From contig NZ_GG700809.1 of assembly GCF_000160875.1 (NCBI RefSeq), forward strand, positions 1 through 64,000: a stretch of 64,000 nucleotides of DNA. Reading direction: 5' to 3'. This DNA comes from Lactobacillus iners DSM 13335 (GTDB lineage Bacteria; Bacillota; Bacilli; Lactobacillales; Lactobacillaceae). The notes beneath the pieces were generated by a model. That model was not told the origin of the DNA and ran no database searches. It saw nothing but the letters and a program-made list of their open reading frames with translations. The position numbers and the translations under genes were made by a program. Within the stretch, counting starts at the first letter, position 1; the number at the start of each line of letters is the position of its first letter. Positions 54,720 through 62,201 of this stretch are shown here, piece after piece.

Positions 54720-54830
54720 GATATTGACGAAAATAGAGCTTGATGAACCGAATAATTTTGATTCGGTTCTTTTTCTTTTTAAAAGAAAAGTGAGCAGAGT
54801 TTTTGTCTTTCTGCTCACTTTCGTCATATC
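54720..54830. repeat. Nested inverted repeats forming a three-way-junction-like element
   Basis: GATATTGACGAAA (54720-54732) pairs with TTTCGTCATATC (54819-54830) with one bulge. Inside are two further hairpins: GAACCGAAT/ATTCGGTTC (54745-54769) and GTGAGCAGA/TCTGCTCAC (54790-54818). The first is followed by Ts and can act as a terminator. The whole lies at the left end of the insertion and may be a structured RNA or an element end. Confidence 0.55.
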
Positions 54831-54885
54831 ATTGGTCTTTCATAGAAAATTGTGGTTCTTATGAAATACCTTCACTTAACTATTA

Positions 54886-54975
54886 TTAAACATATCGATA
54901 AATGCCTTGAAAAGCGTTGCTGAATTCGTCAATGTCTTTCTTGATGTAAGAAAGGTTATAGCATGGATTTTTTTA
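54886..54975 (-). other. Short open fragment, possible gene remnant
   Basis: A 28-codon open stretch between stops on the minus strand ends in the residues KKDIDEFSNAFQGIYRYV. It has no start codon or ribosome site. It looks like the C-terminal end of a larger protein, perhaps a transposase, but I cannot assign a family. The rest of 54669-55068 holds only the repeats listed. Confidence 0.25.
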
Positions 54976-55000
54976 CTTGCATAGATTTTTTTGAAATTTT

Positions 55001-55026
55001 ATTTTAATTTTGTAGTGCTAGCACTA
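55001..55026. repeat. Direct repeat with palindromic core, left copy
   Basis: A 26-bp sequence matches 58607-58632 at 24 positions in the same orientation. Its core TAGTGCTAGCACTA is a perfect palindrome. The left copy lies 43 bases beyond the end of the exporter genes and is continued by an overlapping second palindrome, CACTAATTAGTG. Confidence 0.75.
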
Positions 55027-55068
55027 ATTAGTGTTTATACTATAGAATTTCAGTACTACAGAATAGAT

Positions 55069-56640
55069 CTAAACTAAATGTATTTCTCTATCAAAGAGAC
55101 TGTACATTTCATCATTAAAATTATGAGCTATAAAGATCACAGTATATGGACTATTTAATAACTTCTTTAAAATATCGAGCGTTGCTTTTTTATCTATAGC
55201 ACTAGTGCCTTCATCAATTAAAATAAAATCGTCATCGTGAATGCAAGCCCGAGCTAATACTATTTTTTGTCGCTGACCTCCAGAAATATTTAATTTTTGC
55301 AAATTTAATTTTGTCTTTAGGCCTAATGGCATTTTTCTAATATCAGATTCAAAAGAAACGTCTTTAACATAATCTAATACTTTATTTTTCAATTTCGAAT
55401 TGAACATTGTAATATTATTTTCGATACTATCAGGAAATAATATTGGATCTTGTGGGATATATCTTATCTTAACCTTATTAATTTTAATATCAGCACCATA
55501 TTTATTTTTAAAATTGATCGTACCAGTATGAAGTTTAATTTTACCAAGAAGTACTTTAAATAGAGTGGTTTTTCCAGTTCCTGAGTCACCAGTTAATAAA
55601 ACTTTTTCACCAGATTTTATATTCAAATTGGGAAACTTTATTATTTTCCCATTAGAAAATTTTACTGACACGTTTTTTGTAGTCAAGCTAGCTGGAGACT
55701 GTAAAGTACCTATATGCTCAACTACAGCTGTATCCGCATTAACCTCATTGCTTAAACTATCTACTGAATGAATCTGTCCTAATTCAGTTGCAAGCATTTT
55801 AACTGACATATTGATATAGGAGCTAAAGCTTTCAACAGTTACTATTACACCAAATACAACAGTATGGTTTGTAACTAATACGGCCGTAACTGCTAATAAA
55901 GCAAATTGCAGCAGTGCTGAAGTAGCCTTATTCAATACAGCTAAACCTTGCATAGTACTTGTTCTTGCTATATTTGCACTTTCTAATGTATCAGATGCAT
56001 TATCCATAATCCTAGAAAGCTGTGCACCCACTGAAAACCTTTGAAGTACCGACAGACCATCTAACCATTTTTCAGCTGTATCTAAATACTGCTTATTTGC
56101 TTGAGATAGCTTTAGAGCAGCTGCTTGCATAGCGGGACGAAGAAATTTAGGCAAATAAAAGCTGAGCGTTCCCAATATCAAAACGACAATTAATAGACTC
56201 CAATGAAACAGCAACAGCCCAATCGAGGCAAAAATAATTTGAGCTAAATAGTATGGAATATCTGTATATACTGCTAGCTTTGAATCTTTTATTAAGTTCA
56301 GATCGTTAGTTAAGCGATTCTGAACTTCGGCAGCATTATGTGCTTTATTATCATAAAAATAATGGTTTACTATTTTAAATCTTATTTTATGATTATATTG
56401 CTGAATTTGTTTTTCAATCCAATACTGACAAATATTAAGACTAGCATAACTTATAATAAATAAAATTAAAGATAGAGTAATCAGAAAAATAAATTGTTGC
56501 CATTTTCTGTTTTTAATGGCCGTTATTTGATATGTATTAATATAGCTGACCCCAATTATTAAACCAGAAGTTAAGAATTCTAGAACTAATAGCGATATCA
56601 TTCTTATTCTATTAACAGCATATATATCTTTAAAAGACAC
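55069..56640 (-). CDS. ABC exporter, fused membrane and ATPase domains (second of a pair)
   Basis: A 523-aa half-transporter. Hydrophobic helices lie at about 12-35, 48-70, 120-145, 150-165 and 230-265. The ATPase domain (about 315-523) has Walker A GDSGTGKTT, Q-loop YIPQD, signature NISGGQRQK, Walker B FILIDEGTSAID with catalytic Glu, and H-loop IAHN. No C39 peptidase is attached. It begins 20 bases after its paralogue on the same strand. All catalytic residues are present, so homodimer or heterodimer are both possible. Substrate unknown; a peptide is suggested by the small gene heading the operon. Confidence 0.88.
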   Translation of the reverse strand: MSFKDIYAVNRIRMISLLVLEFLTSGLIIGVSYINTYQITAIKNRKWQQFIFLITLSLILFIISYASLNICQYWIEKQIQQYNHKIRFKIVNHYFYDNKAHNAAEVQNRLTNDLNLIKDSKLAVYTDIPYYLAQIIFASIGLLLFHWSLLIVVLILGTLSFYLPKFLRPAMQAAALKLSQANKQYLDTAEKWLDGLSVLQRFSVGAQLSRIMDNASDTLESANIARTSTMQGLAVLNKATSALLQFALLAVTAVLVTNHTVVFGVIVTVESFSSYINMSVKMLATELGQIHSVDSLSNEVNADTAVVEHIGTLQSPASLTTKNVSVKFSNGKIIKFPNLNIKSGEKVLLTGDSGTGKTTLFKVLLGKIKLHTGTINFKNKYGADIKINKVKIRYIPQDPILFPDSIENNITMFNSKLKNKVLDYVKDVSFESDIRKMPLGLKTKLNLQKLNISGGQRQKIVLARACIHDDDFILIDEGTSAIDKKATLDILKKLLNSPYTVIFIAHNFNDEMYSLFDREIHLV

Positions 56641-56660
56641 TTATAATCACCTCTTATTAT

Positions 56661-58232
56661 TTACAAGCTAATCTTTCTACTAAATAGTTTTTCCATATCT
56701 TGAGTTAAATTATGAGCTATTACAATAACTGTCTTATTCGATGATACTAAGTTTTTTAGAATACGATAGCTACTTCTTGAATCTATTGCACTAGTTGCCT
56801 CATCAGCTAAAATAATAGAAAAATTATGTATCTCATTACGAGCTAAAATAATTTTCTGTTTTTGCCCTCCAGAAAAATTAATCGTGTCTAAATCAATTTT
56901 TGTTTCAAATCCGTTTGGCATACTAGCTATATCTTTACTTAAATCATTGTTTTCAATAGAATTTTTTACCTGCTGTTTCAACTTATTATTGAACATAATA
57001 ATATTGTTGATAATAGAAGTAGGAAAAAGCTTACCATCCTGAGGAATATAACCAATTTGAGCATAATCTGGACTAATTTTTTTACCATATTTATCTTCAA
57101 AAATAACTTGTCCCGTAGTTGGGTACATTTTATTAAGAATTAATTTAAATAGCGTAGACTTACCAGTACCACTATCTCCACTAAGCAACACTTTTTCGCC
57201 TTTTTTAATACGAATATCTGGGAAGTGTATTGTTTCTCCATTTTTAAATGAAATGCTTAAATCATGTGTACTAATTGAGTATATTTCATCAGTATTAATT
57301 TCTTTATGAGAGGGGATTACCTTTTGGGACTCAACAATTTGTTTGTTAAGCTCTTGAACTGATTGAATTCGTGTTAACGATGTAGTAATTGGCAACAAAC
57401 AATTTAAAATCATAGAGGAAAAGTTACCGGCTGCTATTATTACTCCGAAGGTTACTTGATGATTAAAAAATAAGATTGCTGCTAACAGAGTAATCGCAAT
57501 TTGAGAGAAAGAATTGGCACATCCGTTAAGAAAATCTGCAATAGAAATTACTTTTTTTCTTTTTACGAAGCTTGTTTCTAGATTTTTACTAACTTCTTGC
57601 ATGACTAAGTTTAGTTTATTAAAAGCAGTATACTTTCTTAATTCTTCTAAGCCATTAAACCATTCTTCAATAGCTAACAAATATTTACTATTTCTATTAA
57701 CCACTTTTTGCGTTGCATTAGAGGCTCTTTGTCTTGTAAAACGAGGAATGTAAAGTGTAATAACTGATAGAATTAATGCCAATAATGTAAGCATCCAATT
57801 CATTAGAAGAAGGCTGCCAATAGACGTAACCAACAAGAAACTTGATTGAATAATACTTAAAGACTTATCGGCATAATTTTTAGTAAGCACTTGTAAATTA
57901 CCATTTAATTCATTTTCCATTTCAGCCACTTTAAGTGCCTTGTCATGAAAGTATTTGCTTATTAATTTATGTCTAATACTGTGAATATATTTTTGAGTTT
58001 GTTTACTAAAAAGATAGGTAGCTAACGAGCTGAAAATGTAAGAAACGAATGAAAGGAAAACACTACTGGCAATAATTATCAAAAAACCTATGAGAATATT
58101 TTTAACTAATTGATTATAGGCAAATTGTATAATATATGAGCTTGTTGCAGATCCTGCTGCAAATAATAGCTCTAAAACAATTATTACAAAGAATAAGAGT
58201 AAATTAGTTTTAATTAATTTTTGAAAACTCAT
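56661..58232 (-). CDS. ABC exporter, fused membrane and ATPase domains (first of a pair)
   Basis: A 523-aa half-transporter with the same length and layout as its neighbour. There are about six hydrophobic helices in 1-280, then the ATPase with GDSGTGKST, YIPQD, NFSGGQKQK, SIILADEATSAID and IAHN. The pair probably arose by tandem duplication and has since diverged. A TTAATCAC-type weak site is seen before the ATG. It lies 10 bases after the 67-codon gene, so all three are one operon driven by the promoter at 58545-58517. The operon is inside the insertion that split the channel terminator. Confidence 0.88.
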   Translation of the reverse strand: MSFQKLIKTNLLLFFVIIVLELLFAAGSATSSYIIQFAYNQLVKNILIGFLIIIASSVFLSFVSYIFSSLATYLFSKQTQKYIHSIRHKLISKYFHDKALKVAEMENELNGNLQVLTKNYADKSLSIIQSSFLLVTSIGSLLLMNWMLTLLALILSVITLYIPRFTRQRASNATQKVVNRNSKYLLAIEEWFNGLEELRKYTAFNKLNLVMQEVSKNLETSFVKRKKVISIADFLNGCANSFSQIAITLLAAILFFNHQVTFGVIIAAGNFSSMILNCLLPITTSLTRIQSVQELNKQIVESQKVIPSHKEINTDEIYSISTHDLSISFKNGETIHFPDIRIKKGEKVLLSGDSGTGKSTLFKLILNKMYPTTGQVIFEDKYGKKISPDYAQIGYIPQDGKLFPTSIINNIIMFNNKLKQQVKNSIENNDLSKDIASMPNGFETKIDLDTINFSGGQKQKIILARNEIHNFSIILADEATSAIDSRSSYRILKNLVSSNKTVIVIAHNLTQDMEKLFSRKISL

Positions 58233-58242
58233 CTTTAATCAC

Positions 58243-58446
58243 CTAGATCCTATAATTATTTTTAATAATATCGGCTTTTTCTAAGGGGGACGGATAAATA
58301 TATATCTGTCTTTTTAAATCAGCTTGCAATTTTGAAGTTGATACACCAGATCTATTAAAAGAATCTAACATTTCAATTTGTCTAGCAAAAGGATCATCAG
58401 AATGATTTGCTAATAAATATTGTTTCTTTTCATTAGCCTTTTCCAT
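58243..58446 (-). CDS. Small protein (67 aa) heading the ABC-exporter operon
   Basis: A 67-aa soluble protein, begun by ATG with a GGAAGGAAG site 8 bases upstream and a near-consensus promoter, so expression is very likely. It has no Cys, signal peptide or membrane helix. The N-terminal half is acidic and polar (HSDDPFARQIEMLDSFNRSG), and the C-terminal half is basic with a Tyr/Pro-rich part (KRQIYIYPSPLEKADIIKNN). I do not recognise the family. Position directly before two exporters suggests a precursor peptide or a small partner of the transporter. Confidence 0.72.
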   Translation of the reverse strand: MEKANEKKQYLLANHSDDPFARQIEMLDSFNRSGVSTSKLQADLKRQIYIYPSPLEKADIIKNNYRI

Positions 58447-58516
58447 AAAAAATACTTCCTTCCAATAAAAAGATATTTCTTTCTAAATGGATGTAGTTCA
58501 TTTGGAAATTAAGGTA

Positions 58517-58545
58517 ATAATATTGCCTTTTTATTAATTAGTCAA
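58517..58545 (-). promoter_or_regulatory. Promoter of the small-protein/ABC-exporter operon
   Basis: On the minus strand TTGACT (58545-58540), 17 bp, TATTAT (58522-58517). The palindromic repeat at 58619-58632 lies 74 bp upstream of this -35. Confidence 0.75.
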
Positions 58546-58606
58546 CGCATTTTTTAATTTTTTATATTATTCTTCTTCATTTAATACTTGTTATTTGCTA
58601 AAAATG

Positions 58607-58632
58607 ATTTTAATTAAGTAGTGCTAGCACTA
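58607..58632. repeat. Direct repeat with palindromic core, right copy
   Basis: Matches 55001-55026 at 24 of 26 positions, with core TAGTGCTAGCACTA (58619-58632). It is upstream of the exporter-operon promoter. The sequence after it (TATAGAAT) also recurs a little beyond the left copy (55041-55048). Confidence 0.75.
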
Positions 58633-58706
58633 TAGAATATTACCAAAGAAAGTTTCTTAGTTCATAATAATTTTTGTAAGAAATTGAAACTACTGTGAGG
58701 TGCAAA

Positions 58707-58787
58707 ATGACTAAAATTATAACCTTTGGTAACTTCCATTCACCCAATGCAACGTTTAAATTACTATGGAGTAACTGGAATTACTAA
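58707..58787 (+). CDS. Possible micro-gene (26 aa)
   Basis: A 26-codon frame (MTKIITFGNFHSPNATFKLL, then WSNWNY) with a GTGAGGTG site 5 bases before the ATG. It is divergent from the exporter operon. No promoter is obvious and it may be chance. Two overlapping short frames follow (to about 58880), so the stretch could be a degraded gene. Recorded because of its ribosome site and position. Confidence 0.25.
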   Translation: MTKIITFGNFHSPNATFKLLWSNWNY

Positions 58788-58796
58788 TGACAGTTG

Positions 58797-58958
58797 TTAC
58801 GATGAAAAAAGTATTTGAAGTTTATAAGCAAGTTGTAAATGATCTCTATTATGACCACCAAAATGTAAATCTAGTCCTTTAATTTCAAGTTTATTTAAAC
58901 TTCCGAGTTGCTTTTTAATTTCTTGACGTTGTTGCTTAGTTAAAGTGAGTGGCTGCAT
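58797..58958 (-). pseudogene. Short ORF at the inner side of the IS-end relic
   Basis: A 53-codon frame starting MQPLTLTKQQRQEIKKQLGS, helical and basic. It lies directly inside the terminal repeat (58990-59022), where an IS would carry the start of its first gene, and reads inward from that end. It has no clear ribosome site and no recognised transposase motif, so it is listed as a possible truncated IS gene. Confidence 0.3.
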
Positions 58959-58964
58959 AAAAAT

Positions 58965-59022
58965 AACGTAGCAGTCATATAAACTGCTACGCTAAAAAGT
59001 CTAACTTTTTGGGGTCACATCA
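58965..59022. mobile_element. IS-end-like relic at the right border of the insertion
   Basis: AAAAAGTCTAACTTTTT followed by GGGGTCACATCA ends exactly at the right 11-bp junction repeat (59023). Read outward-in it begins TGATGTGACCCC, like IS3-family (IS150-group) ends. A hairpin built on GTAGCAG/CTGCTAC (about 58968-58991) sits inside it. The same end, slightly decayed, occurs at 4908-4944. No intact transposase remains. Confidence 0.55.
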
Positions 59023-59049
59023 ATTTTAAAATGTTGCTTTTTTTATTAG
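59023..59049 (-). terminator. Right half of the split terminator
   Basis: ATTTTAAAATG, then TTGC, seven Ts and ATTAG: the arm complementary to 54675-54702. It lies 17 bases after the stop of the DUF2187 gene and would have been a bidirectional terminator before the insertion. Confidence 0.65.
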
Positions 59050-59065
59050 CTACAAGCGAATTATT

Positions 59066-59353
59066 TTATTGTTGATCATCTTTTGCTTCAATTTTGGATA
59101 TTTTGATTTCGTTAGTAGGTGTTTCAGCTTGTTTTGATGGTTTTTTAGCTAATTTCTTAAGATTTTTAAAACTAACTACTATTTTTCCATTAAGATCACT
59201 AACATTTGTTTCATCTTCTGGTTCATAGGATGTAATAGATAATAATACTGAGTTTTCGTATATTTTTTCTACTTTACCTTCAAATGGCTTGGATATTTCT
59301 TCATCAGATTTTGCACCTACGATAGAATCTATTTTGATATCGCTTTTTTTCAT
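59066..59353 (-). CDS. DUF2187-family protein
   Basis: A 95-aa cytoplasmic protein. IDSIVGAKSDEEISKPFEGKVEKIYENSVLL and VVSFKNLKKLAKK match the KOW-like DUF2187 (YkvS) family, probably a small beta-barrel. The C-terminal tail is polar and charged. The start at 59353 follows AGGAAAGAG; a longer frame to 59419 has a Tyr/Ile-rich extension with no ribosome site. Function unknown. Confidence 0.78.
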   Translation of the reverse strand: MKKSDIKIDSIVGAKSDEEISKPFEGKVEKIYENSVLLSITSYEPEDETNVSDLNGKIVVSFKNLKKLAKKPSKQAETPTNEIKISKIEAKDDQQ

Positions 59354-59445
59354 GAAAAACACTCTTTCCTTATTAGTATGATATCGTATACAATAGTGAA
59401 ATAATATTATAAAAATCAAGCAATTTCAAGCAATAGGAGTATATT

Positions 59446-60003
59446 TTGAAAAAAATCATTATCATTGCTGGCCCTAGTGGTGCTGGTAAGACCACTATAT
59501 CTAATTATTTGCAGGAAAAATACAATATACCACGAGTTTTAACACATACTACGAGACCGCCGAGGGCAGGCGAACAAAATGGCAAAGAGTATTATTTTGA
59601 GACCGATAGTAGTTTTAGTAAACTTCATCTATTTGAAAAAGTAGAATATGGCCATTATCAATATGGCTCAAGTCAGGAGTCTCTACAAAAAGCTTGGAGT
59701 CAACATGATTTAGTTTCTATCATACTTGAAACCCAGGGTGTCAATTCGTATTTTCATAAGCTACCGATTGATAATATTTGTTTTATTTATATTACAATTA
59801 GTGATCATTCTAAATTAATGCAACGTTTGATTGGGCGAGGGGATGCTCCTATTGAAATAAATAAAAGGATTAATAGTTCAGAATTTAAACGTGATTTGCA
59901 ATTGCATGGCGTTTTAAAAAAGTATGCTCATATTGTAGTCAATGATAATTGGCAAGATACTAAAGGAACTATAGCAAAGTTGATTGATCAGATACAACAT
60001 TAG
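59446..60003 (+). CDS. Guanylate-kinase-like P-loop protein
   Basis: A 185-aa protein. The P-loop GPSGAGKTTISNYL is followed by VLTHTTRPPRAGEQNGKEYYF, the GMP-binding segment of guanylate kinases (Arg, Arg, Glu and Tyr kept). YGSSQESLQKAW replaces the usual YGT region, and the lid has RLIGRGDAP. It is shorter than Gmk (about 205 aa) and diverged, so a main gmk probably exists elsewhere. TTG is the start, with TAGGAG five bases upstream. Real nucleotide specificity is uncertain. Confidence 0.8.
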   Translation: MKKIIIIAGPSGAGKTTISNYLQEKYNIPRVLTHTTRPPRAGEQNGKEYYFETDSSFSKLHLFEKVEYGHYQYGSSQESLQKAWSQHDLVSIILETQGVNSYFHKLPIDNICFIYITISDHSKLMQRLIGRGDAPIEINKRINSSEFKRDLQLHGVLKKYAHIVVNDNWQDTKGTIAKLIDQIQH

Positions 60004-60055
60004 TGGTTTTTTGAAATATTTATTACATAATTTTGTAATCAATGTGCTTTAATTC

Positions 60056-60072
60056 TGTAACATGGATGTAAT
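60056..60072 (+). promoter_or_regulatory. WalR (YycF)-type box upstream of the NlpC/P60 gene
   Basis: TGTAAC, five bases, TGTAAT matches the WalR consensus TGTWAH-N5-TGTWAH exactly. A TACAAT -10 lies at 60084-60089, so the box covers the -35 position as for an activated promoter. Extra TGTAAT half-sites are at 60034 and 60095. Confidence 0.7.
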
Positions 60073-60145
60073 ACTAATCAGATACAATAGTCATTGTAAT
60101 AAATTAAGATTTTAAAGCGACAGAGAGTCGCAGGAGGAACCTGAT

Positions 60146-60847
60146 TTGAAACCACTTATGTCTAGATTATTTAAATTCACTTTGGCTACAACTATTGCTG
60201 TGACTGGTGTTGTAGTATCTAATTCTTTAAAACCAGTTAAAGCAAAAGCTGCTGGTGTTATAGCTAAGGTTAATTATGTACCTGGTTATGGCATAGCTGT
60301 CTGGAATAATATAAATGGCGGACATACTACTGGTCAGTATTTACCTCATGGAAGTAGATGGGTAGTTGTTAAGACTTCTTATGATAAACAAGGTAGATTA
60401 TGGTACGATTTAGGCCACAATCATTGGGTATTAGCTTCATATACTGTTTCTGATTCTACACCTGTTTCTCAATCTGCATCAGCTAACACTAGTGTAAAAG
60501 CTAGTGCACAAGCTATAATTAATTTTGCTCTTAAACAACAAGGCAAGCCTTACGTATATGGTGCTGCAGGTCCTAGTGCATTTGATTGCTCAGGCTTAAC
60601 TTCATACGTTTATAAGCAAGTTACAGGTCGTTATATTGGTAGAACTACTTATAATCAATTGAATGCTGGTACACGAGTTAGCGTTAGTCAATTACAACCA
60701 GGTGACTTAGTATTTTGGGGTAATTATCATGTTGGTATTTACATCGGCAATGGACAATATATTCACTCACCACAACCTGGACAAAGTGTTACTGTAGCTA
60801 ATATTTCTAGTTATTACTACCCTTCATACGGTGTTCGTGTACTTTAA
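60146..60847 (+). CDS. Secreted NlpC/P60 peptidoglycan endopeptidase
   Basis: A 233-aa wall hydrolase. The signal peptide (about 1-36) has the core TLATTIAVTGVVVS and a cleavage site near VKAKA. An SH3-like wall-binding domain (about 40-98) contains YGIAVWNNINGGHTTG and RLWYDLGHNHWV. A Ser/Thr linker leads to the NlpC/P60 domain (about 118-233), with Cys in FDCSGLTSYVY, His in NYHVGIYIG and the third polar residue His in YIHSPQPG. It cuts stem peptides. TTG start with AGGAGGAA upstream. The WalR-type box fits the control of such hydrolases. Confidence 0.92.
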   Translation: MKPLMSRLFKFTLATTIAVTGVVVSNSLKPVKAKAAGVIAKVNYVPGYGIAVWNNINGGHTTGQYLPHGSRWVVVKTSYDKQGRLWYDLGHNHWVLASYTVSDSTPVSQSASANTSVKASAQAIINFALKQQGKPYVYGAAGPSAFDCSGLTSYVYKQVTGRYIGRTTYNQLNAGTRVSVSQLQPGDLVFWGNYHVGIYIGNGQYIHSPQPGQSVTVANISSYYYPSYGVRVL

Positions 60848-60869
60848 TTCTTAATTGCATATATTTAAA

Positions 60870-60897
60870 AGGTATCAAGTTGTTGATGCTTTTTTTG
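60870..60897 (+). terminator. Terminator of the NlpC/P60 gene
   Basis: A 7-8 bp stem, GGTATCAA with TTGATGC (one wobble), is followed by seven Ts. Confidence 0.75.
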
Positions 60898-61002
60898 TTT
60901 TCTTAGTGCTTCAATTTATGACTACTAATTTTTTATATATAATAATTTAGCTGAACTACGTGATATAATAACTTAATAGAGTAAGGCAGAGGAAGTAATT
61001 AT

Positions 61003-62184
61003 ATGCGTAAAAAAGCACGTAGCTATAAATTTAGTCTGATTATTTTGCTACTTCTTTCTTTTTTATTGGTTATTTTTTTATTAATTGCAAATAATAAAAG
61101 AAAACATAATCGAATTAAGCAAATCAATCAAACAGTTATATATAATAAAACTCATTTTAATCCATGTGTAAAAATATATGGCGTAGATGTTAGCAAATTA
61201 ACAATTGATCAAGCATATAGAAAAGTTAATAAAAAAGCTGTTAATGCATTAATGATTGACGGAAGAGATATAAAGTTAATTAGAAAAGATTTCGAAACTA
61301 TTACTCGAAAAAAAGTTGAAGATTATTTTAACGAACAAAAGACAAGATTGCCTAATTATCAAAAATATATTTTTCGTAATAAAGAATTATTGGATTTAAA
61401 AGGTAAAGCCAAAAATATAGCTGATGCCAAAGTAGTATTTGAAATTTTGGGTAAAAAATACATTTTCTCAAGAAAAAAATATTATCCAAAAGTTGAATGC
61501 TATAATAAGGCATTTCATTTTTTAGATGATAGTTTACTGAAGGCTAGGATAGAAAGACTTAATCAAGAGTATAGCACTTTGCATAAAAAGTATCATTTTG
61601 AAACTCCTGAACATGGTATGATTTTGGTAAGAAATGAGAGTTATGGATGGGCCATTAATTCTAAACAGTTAATTGAAGCTATTAAATCTGCATATATTAA
61701 TAAACATTCTGTATTAAAAGGTCACAATTTTGTTTATGGTATTGGATATAGCTCATATGGTAAAGGATATGGTAAAGGTAATAATGGGTTAGGCAACACA
61801 TATATTGCTGTATCTATCCCTAATCAAGAAGCATGGTTTTATAAGCATGGCAAGTTAGTTCTTAAAATTAACAATATTGTCACAGGAACTGCTGCAAATA
61901 AGTTAGATGCGACTCCAAAAGGCGTTTGGTATATTCATTATAAGCAGTCACCTAGTGTATTGCGTGGTAAAAATAGTGATGGAACACCATATGCATCTCG
62001 TGTTAGATATTGGATGCCATTTACTTTGAGTGGATGTGGACTGCACGATGCTGCTTGGCGAACCGATTGGAGTAAAACTGCTTATATAAAAAATGGTTCA
62101 CATGGATGTGTTAATATCAAACCTAGCTTGATAAAAGCTGTTTGGAATGTAGTTGAAAAGGATGAACCTGTAGTTATTTATTAG
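61003..62184 (+). CDS. L,D-transpeptidase with YkuD domain
   Basis: A 393-aa membrane-anchored enzyme. One N-terminal helix (about 10-30) is followed by a PG_binding_4-like region (about 55-235) and the YkuD domain (about 265-393). Active residues are His in SGCGLHDAAW and the His and Cys in the signature GSHGCVNI. YkuD enzymes form 3-3 cross-links or attach proteins to wall peptides. GAGGAAG is the ribosome site. The 9-12 base gap to the next gene suggests co-transcription. Confidence 0.9.
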   Translation: MRKKARSYKFSLIILLLLSFLLVIFLLIANNKRKHNRIKQINQTVIYNKTHFNPCVKIYGVDVSKLTIDQAYRKVNKKAVNALMIDGRDIKLIRKDFETITRKKVEDYFNEQKTRLPNYQKYIFRNKELLDLKGKAKNIADAKVVFEILGKKYIFSRKKYYPKVECYNKAFHFLDDSLLKARIERLNQEYSTLHKKYHFETPEHGMILVRNESYGWAINSKQLIEAIKSAYINKHSVLKGHNFVYGIGYSSYGKGYGKGNNGLGNTYIAVSIPNQEAWFYKHGKLVLKINNIVTGTAANKLDATPKGVWYIHYKQSPSVLRGKNSDGTPYASRVRYWMPFTLSGCGLHDAAWRTDWSKTAYIKNGSHGCVNIKPSLIKAVWNVVEKDEPVVIY

Positions 62185-62201
62185 AGAGTAGGATAGTGTT
62201 G

